A stretch of DNA of 64,000 nucleotides from the NCBI GenBank assembly GCA_949825025.1, contig OX463779.1, positions 21,124,816 to 21,188,815 on the forward strand, given 5' to 3'. The notes beneath the pieces were generated by a model. That model searched no databases, had not been told where the DNA came from, and saw nothing but the letters and a program-made list of their open reading frames with translations. Shown here one piece after another: positions 53,601 through 64,000 of this stretch (its first letter is position 1; each line of letters opens with the position of its first letter). Made by a program: the position numbers and the translations under genes. Source of the stretch: Siphlonurus alternatus (taxonomy: Eukaryota; Arthropoda; Insecta; Ephemeroptera; Siphlonuridae).

Positions 53601-56600
53601 TAACAACATCCTTTAAATGAATCCGTAAAAAAATTTGATGAAACCAGGGGATAAAGGAACAATTTTGACTTGGAGGTGGAAATTTAATAAAAAAAATCAA
53701 CGATCCTCGGTATAAAAAAATTTCTAGGGAACGAAGTGTACGTCGTGCCGGTTACTGACACATCACAGATTATAGGTAACAACATCCTTTAAATGAATAC
53801 GTAAAAAAATTTGATGAAACCAGGGGATAAAGGAACAATTTTGTCTTGGAGGTGGAAATTTATTAAAAAAATCAACGATCCTCGGTATAAAAAAATTTCT
53901 AGGGAACGAAATAAACGTCGTGCCAGTTACTGACACATCACAGATTATAGGTAACAACATCTTTTAAATGAATCCGTAAAAAAATTTGATGAAACCAGGG
54001 GATAAAGGAACAATTTTGACTTGGAGGTGGAAATTTAATAAAAAAATCAACGATCCTCGGTATAAAAAAATTTCTAGGGAACGAAGTGTACGTCGTGCCG
54101 GTTACTGACACATCACAGATTATAGGTAACAACATCCTTTAAATGAATCCGTAAAAAAATTTGATGAAACCAGGGGATAAAGGAACAATTTTGTCTTGGA
54201 GGTGGAAATTTATTAAAAAAATCAACGATCCTCGGTATAAAAAAATTTCTAGGGAACGAAATAAACGTCGTGCCGGTTACTGACACATCACAGAATATAG
54301 GTAACAACATCCTTTAAATGAATCCGTAAAAAAATTTGATGAAACCAGGGGATAAAGGAACAATTTTGACTTGGAGGTGGAAATTTAATAAAAAAAATCA
54401 ACGATCCTCGGTATAAAAAAATTTCTAGGGAACGAAGTGTACGTCGTGCCAGTTACTGACACATCACAAATTATAGGTAACAACATCCTTTAAATGAATC
54501 CGTAAAAAAATTTGATGAAACCAGGGGATAAAGGAACAATTTTGTCTTGGAGGTGGAAATTTATTAAAAAAATCAACGATCCTCGGTATAAAAAAATTTC
54601 TAGGGAACGAAATAAACGTCGTGCCGGTTACTGACACATCACAGATTATAGGTAACAACATCCTTTAAATGAATCCGTAAAAAAAATTGATGAAACCAGG
54701 GGATAAAGGAACAATTTTGACTTGGAGGTGGAAATTTAATAAAAAAAAATCAACGATCCTCGGTATAAAAAAATTTCTAGGGAACGAAGTGTACGTCGTG
54801 CCGGTTACTGACACATCACAAATTATAGGAAACAACAACCTTTAAATGAATCCGTAAAAAAATTTGATGAAACCAGGGGATAAAGGAACAATTTTGTCTT
54901 GGAGGTGGAAATTTATTAAAAAAATCAACGATCCTCGGTATAAAAAAATTTCTAGGGAACGAAATAAACGTCGTGCCGGTTACTGACACATCACAGAATA
55001 TAGGTAACAACATCCTTTAAATGAATCCGTAAAAAAATTTGATGAAACCAGGGGATAAAGGAACAATTTTGACTTGGAGGTGGAAATTTAATAAAAAAAA
55101 TCAACGATCCTCGGTATAAAAAAATTTCTAGGGAACGAAGTGTACGTCGTGCCGGTTACTGACACATCACAGATTATAGGTAACAACATCCTTTAAATGA
55201 ATCCGTAAAAAAATTTGATGAAACCAGGGGATAAAGGAACAATTTTGTCTTGGAGGTGGAAATTTATTAAAAAAATCAACGATCCTCGGTATAAAAAAAT
55301 TTCTAGGGAACGAAATAAACGTCGTGCCAGTTACTGACACATCACAGATTATAGGTAACAACATCTTTTAAATGAATCCGTAAAAAAATTTGATGAAACC
55401 AGGGGATAAAGGAACAATTTTGACTTGGAGGTGAAAATTTAATAAAAAAATCAACGATCCTCGGTATAAAAAAATTTCTAGGGAACGAAGTGTACGTCGT
55501 GCCGGTTACTGACACATCACAGATTATAGGTAACAACATCCTTTAAATGAATCCGTAAAAAAATTTGATGAAACCAGGGGATAAAGGAACAATTTTGTCT
55601 TGGAGGTGGAAATTTATTAAAAAAATCAACGATCCTCGGTATAAAAAAATTTCTAGGGAACGAAATAAACGTCGTGCCGTTTACTGTTACATCACAGAAT
55701 ATAGGTAACAACATCCTTTAAATGAATCCGTAAAAAAATTTGATGAAACCAGGGGATAAAGGAACAATTTTGACTTGGAGGTGGAAATTTAATAAAAAAA
55801 ATCAACGATCCTCGGTATAAAAAAATTTCTAGGGAACGAAGTGTACGTCGTGCCGGTTACTGACACATCACAGATTATAGGTAACAACATCCTTTAAATG
55901 AATCCGTAAAAAAATTTGATGAAACCAGGGGATAAAGGAACAATTTTGTCTTGGAGGTGGAAATTTATTAAAAAAATCAACGATCCTCGGTATAAAAAAA
56001 TTTCTAGGGAACGAAATAAACGTCGTGCCAGTTACTGACACATCACAGATTATAGGTAACAACATCTTTTAAATGAATCCGTAAAAAAATTTGATGAAAC
56101 CAGGGGATAAAGGAACAATTTTGACTTGGAGGTGGAAATTTAATAAAAAAATCAACGATCCTCGGTATAAAAAAATTTCTAGGGAACGAAGTGTACGTCG
56201 TGCCGGTTACTGACACATCACAGATTATAGGTAACAACATCCTTTAAATGAATCCGTAAAAAAATTTGATGAAACCAGGGGATAAAGGAACAATTTTGTC
56301 TTGGAGGTGGAAATTTATTAAAAAAATCAACGATCCTCGGTATAAAAAAATTTCTAGGGAACGAAATAAACGTCGTGCCGGTTACTGACACATCACAGAA
56401 TATAGGTAACAACATCCTTTAAATGAATCCGTAAAAAAATTTGATGAAACCAGGGGATAAAGGAACAATTTTGACTTGGAGGTGGAAATTTAATAAAAAA
56501 AATCAACGATCCTCGGTATAAAAAAATTTCTAGGGAACGAAGTGTACGTCGTGCCAGTTACTGACACATCACAAATTATAGGTAACAACATCCTTTAAAT

Positions 56601-59600
56601 GAATCCGTAAAAAAAATTCATGAAACCAGGGGATAAAGGAACAATTTTGTCTTGGAGGTGGAAATTTATTAAAAAAATCAACGATCCTCGGTATAAAAAA
56701 ATTTCTAGGGAACGAAATAAACGTCGTGCCGGTTACTGACAAATCACAGATTATAGGTAACAACATCTTTTAAATGAATCCGTAAAAAAATTTGATGAAA
56801 CCAGGGGATAAAGGAACAATTTTGACTTGGAGGTTGAAATTTAATAAAAAAAATCAACGATCCTCGGTATAAAAAAATTTCTAGGGAACGAAGTGTACGT
56901 CGTGCCAGTTACTGACACATCACAGATTATAGGTAACAACATCCTTTAAATGAATCCGTAAAAAAATTTGATGAAACCAGGGGATAAAGGAACAATTTTG
57001 TCTTGGAGGTGGAAATTTATTAAAAAAATCAACGATCCTCGGTATAAAATAATTTCTAGGGAACGAAGTGTACGTCGTGCCGGTTACTAACACATCACAG
57101 ATTATAGGTAACAACATCCTTTAAATGAATCCGTAAAAAAATTTGATGAAACCAGGGGATAAAGGAACAATTTTGTCTTGGAGGTGGAAATTTATTAAAA
57201 AAATCAACGATCCTCGGTATAAAAAAATTTCTAGGGAACGAAATAAACGTCGTGCCGGTTACTGACACATCACAGATTATAGGTAACAACATCCTTTAAA
57301 TGAATCCGTAAAAAAAATTGATGAAACCAGGGGATAAAGGAACAATTTTGACTTGGAGATGGAAATTTAATAAAAAAAAATCAACGATCCTCGGTATAAA
57401 AAAATTTCTAGGGAACGAAGTGTACGTCGTGCCGGTTACTGACACATCACAAATTATAGGAAACAACAACCTTTAAATGAATCCGTAAAAAAATTTGATG
57501 AAACCAGGGGATAAAGGAACAATTTTGTCTTGGAGGTGGAAATTTATTAAAAAAATCAACGATCCTCGGTATAAAAAAATTTCTAGGGAACGAAATAAAC
57601 GTCGTGCCGGTTACTGACACATCACAGAATATAGGTAACAACATCCTTTAAATGAATCCGTAAAAAAATTTGATGAAACCAGGGGATAAAGGAACAATTT
57701 TGACTTGGAGGTGGAAATTTAATAAAAAAAATCAACGATCCTCGGTATAAAAAAATTTCTAGGGAACGAAGTGTACGTCGTGCCGGTTACTGACACATCA
57801 CAGATTATAGGTAACAACATCCTTTAAATGAATCCGTAAAAAAATTTGATGAAACCAGGGGATAAAGGAACAATTTTGTCTTGGAGGTGGAAATTTATTA
57901 AAAAAATCAACGATCCTCGGTATAAAAAAATTTCTAGGGAACGAAATAAACGTCGTGCCAGTTACTGACACATCACAGATTATAGGTAACAACATCTTTT
58001 AAATGAATCCGTAAAAAAATTTGATGAAACCAGGGGATAAAGGAACAATTTTGACTTGGAGGTGGAAATTTAATAAAAAAATCAACGATCCTCGGTATAA
58101 AAAAATTTCTAGGGAACGAAGTGTACGTCGTGCCGGTTACTGACACATCACAGATTATAGGTAACAACATCCTTTAAATGAATCCGTAAAAAAATTTGAT
58201 GAAACCAGGGGATAAAGGAACAATTTTGTCTTGGAGGTGGAAATTTATTAAAAAAATCAACGATCCTCGGTATAAAAAAATTTCTAGGGAACGAAATAAA
58301 CGTCGTGCCGGTTACTGACACATCACAGAATATAGGTAACAACATCCTTTAAATGAATCCGTAAAAAAATTTGATGAAACCAGGGGATAAAGGAACAATT
58401 TTGACTTGGAGGTGGAAATTTAATAAAAAAAATCAACGATCCTCGGTATAAAAAAATTTCTAGGGAACGAAGTGTACGTCGTGCCGGTTACTGACACATC
58501 ACAGATTATAGGTAACAACATCCTTTAAATGAATACGTAAAAAAATTTGATGAAACCAGGGGATAAAGGAACAATTTTGTCTTGGAGGTGGAAATTTATT
58601 AAAAAAATCAACGATCCTCGGTATAAAAAAATTTCTAGGGAACGAAATAAACGTCGTGCCAGTTACTGACACATCACAGATTATAGGTAACAACATCTTT
58701 TAAATGAATCCGTAAAAAAATTTGATGAAACCAGGGGATAAAGGAACAATTTTGACTTGGAGGTGGAAATTTAATAAAAAAATCAACGATCCTCGGTATA
58801 AAAAAATTTCTAGGGAACGAAGTGTACGTCGTGCCGGTTACTGACACATCACAGATTATAGGTAACAACATCCTTTAAATGAATCCGTAAAAAAATTTGA
58901 TGAAACCAGGGGATAAAGGAACAATTTTGTCTTGGAGGTGGAAATTTATTAAAAAAATCAACGATCCTCGGTATAAAAAAATTTCTAGGGAACGAAATAA
59001 ACGTCGTGCCGGTTACTGACACATCACAGAATATAGGTAACAACATCCTTTAAATGAATCCGTAAAAAAATTTGATGAAACCAGGGGATAAAGGAACAAT
59101 TTTGACTTGGAGGTGGAAATTTAATAAAAAAAATCAACGATCCTCGGTATAAAAAAATTTCTAGGGAACGAAGTGTACGTCGTGCCAGTTACTGACACAT
59201 CACAAATTATAGGTAACAACATCCTTTAAATGAATCCGTAAAAAAATTTGATGAAACCAGGGGATAAAGGAACAATTTTGTCTTGGAGGTGGAAATTTAT
59301 TAAAAAAATCAACGATCCTCGGTATAAAAAAATTTCTAGGGAACGAAATAAACGTCGTGCCGGTTACTGACACATCACAGATTATAGGTAACAACATCCT
59401 TTAAATGAATCCGTAAAAAAAATTGATGAAACCAGGGGATAAAGGAACAATTTTGACTTGGAGGTGGAAATTTAATAAAAAAAAATCAACGATCCTCGGT
59501 ATAAAAAAATTTCTAGGGAACGAAGTGTACGTCGTGCCGGTTACTGACACATCACAAATTATAGGAAACAACAACCTTTAAATGAATCCGTAAAAAAATT

Positions 59601-62600
59601 TGATGAAACCAGGGGATAAAGGAACAATTTTGTCTTGGAGGTGGAAATTTATTAAAAAAATCAACGATCCTCGGTATAAAAAAATTTCTAGGGAACGAAG
59701 TGTACGTCGTGCCAGTTACTGACACATCACAAATTATAGGTAACAACATCCTTTAAATGAATCCGTAAAAAAATTTGATGAAACCAGGGGATAAAGGAAC
59801 AATTTTGTCTTGGAGGTGGAAATTTATTAAAAAAATCAACGATCCTCGGTATAAAAAAATTTCTAGGGAACGAAATAAACGTCGTGCCGGTTACTGACAC
59901 ATCACAGATTATAGGTAACAACATCCTTTAAATGAATCCGTAAAAAAAATTGATGAAACCAGGGGATAAAGGAACAATTTTGACTTGGAGGTGGAAATTT
60001 AATAAAAAAAATCAACGATCCTCGGTATAAAAAAATTTCTAGGGAACGAAATAAACGTCGTGCCGGTTACTGACACATCACAGAATATAGGTAACAACAT
60101 CCTTTAAATGAATCCGTAAAAAAATTTGATGAAACCAGGGGATAAAGGAACAATTTTGACTTGGAGGTGGAAATTTAATAAAAAAAATCAACGATCCTCG
60201 GTATAAAAAAATTTCTAGGGAACGAAGTGTACGTCGTGCCAGTTACTGACACATCACAAATTATAGGTAACAACATCCTTTAAATGAATCCGTAAAAAAA
60301 ATTCATGAAACCAGGGGATAAAGGAACAATTTTGTCTTGGAGGTGGAAATTTATTAAAAAAATCAACGATCCTCGGTATAAAAAAATTTCTAGGGAACGA
60401 AATAAACGTCGTGCCGGTTACTGACAAATCACAGATTATAGGTAACAACATCTTTTAAATGAATCCGTAAAAAAATTTGATGAAACCAGGGGATAAAGGA
60501 ACAATTTTGACTTGGAGGTTGAAATTTAATAAAAAAAATCAACGATCCTCGGTATAAAAAAATTTCTAGGGAACGAAGTGTACGTCGTGCCAGTTACTGA
60601 CACATCACAGATTATAGGTAACAACATCCTTTAAATGAATCCGTAAAAAAATTTGATGAAACCAGGGGATAAAGGAACAATTTTGTCTTGGAGGTGGAAA
60701 TTTATTAAAAAAATCAACGATCCTCGGTATAAAATAATTTCTAGGGAACGAAGTGTACGTCGTGCCGGTTACTAACACATCACAGATTATAGGTAACAAC
60801 ATCCTTTAAATGAATCCGTAAAAAAATTTGATGAAACCAGGGGATAAAGGAACAATTTTGTCTTGGAGGTGGAAATTTATTAAAAAAATCAACGATCCTC
60901 GGTATAAAAAAATTTCTAGGGAACGAAATAAACGTCGTGCCGGTTACTGACACATCACAGATTATAGGTAACAACATCCTTTAAATGAATCCGTAAAAAA
61001 AATTGATGAAACCAGGGGATAAAGGAACAATTTTGACTTGGAGATGGAAATTTAATAAAAAAAAATCAACGATCCTCGGTATAAAAAAATTTCTAGGGAA
61101 CGAAGTGTACGTCGTGCCGGTTACTGACACATCACAAATTATAGGAAACAACAACCTTTAAATGAATCCGTAAAAAAATTTGATGAAACCAGGGGATAAA
61201 GGAACAATTTTGTCTTGGAGGTGGAAATTTATTAAAAAAATCAACGATCCTCGGTATAAAAAAATTTCTAGGGAACGAAATAAACGTCGTGCCGGTTACT
61301 GACACATCACAGAATATAGGTAACAACATCCTTTAAATGAATCCGTAAAAAAATTTGATGAAACCAGGGGATAAAGGAACAATTTTGACTTGGAGGTGGA
61401 AATTTAATAAAAAAAATCAACGATCCTCGGTATAAAAAAATTTCTAGGGAACGAAGTGTACGTCGTGCCGGTTACTGACACATCACAGATTATAGGTAAC
61501 AACATCCTTTAAATGAATCCGTAAAAAAATTTGATGAAACCAGGGGATAAAGGAACAATTTTGTCTTGGAGGTGGAAATTTATTAAAAAAATCAACGATC
61601 CTCGGTATAAAAAAATTTCTAGGGAACGAAATAAACGTCGTGCCAGTTACTGACACATCACAGATTATAGGTAACAACATCTTTTAAATGAATCCGTAAA
61701 AAAATTTGATGAAACCAGGGGATAAAGGAACAATTTTGACTTGGAGGTGGAAATTTAATAAAAAAATCAACGATCCTCGGTATAAAAAAATTTCTAGGGA
61801 ACGAAGTGTACGTCGTGCCGGTTACTGACACATCACAGATTATAGGTAACAACATCCTTTAAATGAATCCGTAAAAAAATTTGATGAAACCAGGGGATAA
61901 AGGAACAATTTTGTCTTGGAGGTGGAAATTTATTAAAAAAATCAACGATCCTCGGTATAAAAAAATTTCTAGGGAACGAAATAAACGTCGTGCCGGTTAC
62001 TGACACATCACAGAATATAGGTAACAACATCCTTTAAATGAATCCGTAAAAAAATTTGATGAAACCAGGGGATAAAGGAACAATTTTGACTTGGAGGTGG
62101 AAATTTAATAAAAAAAATCAACGATCCTCGGTATAAAAAAATTTCTAGGGAACGAAGTGTACGTCGTGCCGGTTACTGACACATCACAGATTATAGGTAA
62201 CAACATCCTTTAAATGAATACGTAAAAAAATTTGATGAAACCAGGGGATAAAGGAACAATTTTGTCTTGGAGGTGGAAATTTATTAAAAAAATCAACGAT
62301 CCTCGGTATAAAAAAATTTCTAGGGAACGAAATAAACGTCGTGCCAGTTACTGACACATCACAGATTATAGGTAACAACATCTTTTAAATGAATCCGTAA
62401 AAAAATTTGATGAAACCAGGGGATAAAGGAACAATTTTGACTTGGAGGTGGAAATTTAATAAAAAAATCAACGATCCTCGGTATAAAAAAATTTCTAGGG
62501 AACGAAGTGTACGTCGTGCCGGTTACTGACACATCACAGATTATAGGTAACAACATCCTTTAAATGAATCCGTAAAAAAATTTGATGAAACCAGGGGATA

Positions 62601-64000
62601 AAGGAACAATTTTGTCTTGGAGGTGGAAATTTATTAAAAAAATCAACGATCCTCGGTATAAAAAAATTTCTAGGGAACGAAATAAACGTCGTGCCGGTTA
62701 CTGACACATCACAGAATATAGGTAACAACATCCTTTAAATGAATCCGTAAAAAAATTTGATGAAACCAGGGGATAAAGGAACAATTTTGACTTGGAGGTG
62801 GAAATTTAATAAAAAAAATCAACGATCCTCGGTATAAAAAAATTTCTAGGGAACGAAGTGTACGTCGTGCCAGTTACTGACACATCACAAATTATAGGTA
62901 ACAACATCCTTTAAATGAATCCGTAAAAAAATTTGATGAAACCAGGGGATAAAGGAACAATTTTGTCTTGGAGGTGGAAATTTATTAAAAAAATCAACGA
63001 TCCTCGGTATAAAAAAATTTCTAGGGAACGAAATAAACGTCGTGCCGGTTACTGACACATCACAGATTATAGGTAACAACATCCTTTAAATGAATCCGTA
63101 AAAAAAATTGATGAAACCAGGGGATAAAGGAACAATTTTGACTTGGAGGTGGAAATTTAATAAAAAAAAATCAACGATCCTCGGTATAAAAAAATTTCTA
63201 GGGAACGAAGTGTACGTCGTGCCGGTTACTGACACATCACAAATTATAGGAAACAACAACCTTTAAATGAATCCGTAAAAAAATTTGATGAAACCAGGGG
63301 ATAAAGGAACAATTTTGTCTTGGAGGTGGAAATTTATTAAAAAAATCAACGATCCTCGGTATAAAAAAATTTCTAGGGAACGAAATAAACGTCGTGCCGG
63401 TTACTGACACATCACAGAATATAGGTAACAACATCCTTTAAATGAATCCGTAAAAAAATTTGATGAAACCAGGGGATAAAGGAACAATTTTGACTTGGAG
63501 GTGGAAATTTAATAAAAAAAATCAACGATCCTCGGTATAAAAAAATTTCTAGGGAACGAAGTGTACGTCGTGCCGGTTACTGACACATCACAGATTATAG
63601 GTAACAACATCCTTTAAATGAATCCGTAAAAAAATTTGATGAAACCAGGGGATAAAGGAACAATTTTGTCTTGGAGGTGGAAATTTATTAAAAAAATCAA
63701 CGATCCTCGGTATAAAAAAATTTCTAGGGAACGAAATAAACGTCGTGCCAGTTACTGACACATCACAGATTATAGGTAACAACATCTTTTAAATGAATCC
63801 GTAAAAAAATTTGATGAAACCAGGGGATAAAGGAACAATTTTGACTTGGAGGTGAAAATTTAATAAAAAAATCAACGATCCTCGGTATAAAAAAATTTCT
63901 AGGGAACGAAGTGTACGTCGTGCCGGTTACTGACACATCACAGATTATAGGTAACAACATCCTTTAAATGAATCCGTAAAAAAATTTGATGAAACCAGGG
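29696..64000. repeat. Satellite array: about 195 tandem 175-176 bp monomers in nested higher-order repeats
   Basis: Uninterrupted head-to-tail repeats from TTTCTAGGGAACGAA at 29696 to the window end. Two main monomer forms alternate. One has GAAGTGTACG, TTTTGTCTTGG and TTATTAAAAAAATC; the other has GAAATAAACG, TTTTGACTTGG and TTAATAAAAAAA(A)TC. This gives a 351 bp dimer. Two dimer forms, distinguished by CAGTTACTG versus CGGTTACTG, AGATTAT versus AGAATAT and ACATCTTTTAA versus ACATCCTTTAA, give a 701 bp tetramer. Rarer variants mark multi-kilobase repeats of 18-38 monomers. Differences among monomers are mostly single bases and A-run lengths. No unrelated sequence interrupts the array. A 65-codon minus-strand frame recurs in most monomers but is not considered coding. 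Confidence 0.98.

Noticed and set aside
29738..63960. Repeated 65-codon minus-strand reading frame (beginning MLLPI) in most satellite monomers
   Set aside because: The frame is 198 nt in a 175-176 nt repeat, so successive copies overlap in different frames. Substitutions among copies change amino acids freely. Its conservation follows from satellite homogeneity, not selection.
29696..64000. CRISPR-like or gene-family array
   Set aside because: There are no unique spacers and no direct-repeat/spacer pattern; the whole unit repeats in a eukaryotic setting.
29696..64000. CENP-B box in the satellite monomer
   Set aside because: No sequence fitting the TTCG-N4-A-N2-CGGG core was seen on either strand.

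Overview
This is a piece of an animal nuclear genome, most likely an arthropod and possibly a crustacean. The evidence is spliced genes with GT-AG introns, AT-rich intergenic DNA, long (TA)n, (CT)n and (TAAA)n microsatellites, tRNA-derived SINE-like repeats, many hairpin (MITE-like) elements, and a very large satellite array. The taxon cannot be fixed from the sequence alone.

Genes lie in the first 22 kb. A matrix metalloproteinase occupies 5652-9055 (+): eight exons covering most of the catalytic domain, a proline-rich hinge, a four-bladed hemopexin domain and a hydrophobic tail suggesting a GPI anchor or membrane segment. Its signal peptide and propeptide exons were not found and should lie upstream. 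Tubulin-binding cofactor A is represented by its last exon (17971-18179, +). PDCD7, the U11/U12 snRNP 59K homologue of the minor spliceosome, follows 233 bp later (18413 to 21733, possibly 22170, +). Two or three coding-like exons of unrecognised gene(s) lie on the minus strand between 11.9 and 17.8 kb.

From 14 to 25 kb the introns and intergenic DNA hold tRNA-derived SINE copies (16918-17083 and 20324-20485) and several foldback elements, two of them bounded by TTAA.

From 24815 to 29487 there is a 4.67 kb near-palindrome. Two inverted arms, very similar by eye, flank a spacer of about 0.78 kb. The right arm carries a 659 bp hairpin element flanked by TTAA that is absent from the matching site in the left arm. 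The palindrome centre has six copies of a 12 bp AAAACTAGTTTT palindrome and a small integrase-like remnant.

From 29696 to the window end (over 34 kb) there is one uninterrupted satellite array of about 195 head-to-tail monomers of 175-176 bp. It is organised on several levels: monomer, alternating two-type dimer (351 bp), tetramer (701 bp) and variable multi-kilobase higher-order repeats of 18-38 monomers. The array starts abruptly with undecayed monomers 208 bp after the palindrome. The 65-codon minus-strand frame in most monomers is a by-product of the repeat, not a gene. The palindrome plus higher-order satellite is the most unusual part of the window; a centromeric or other heterochromatic role is possible but is inference.
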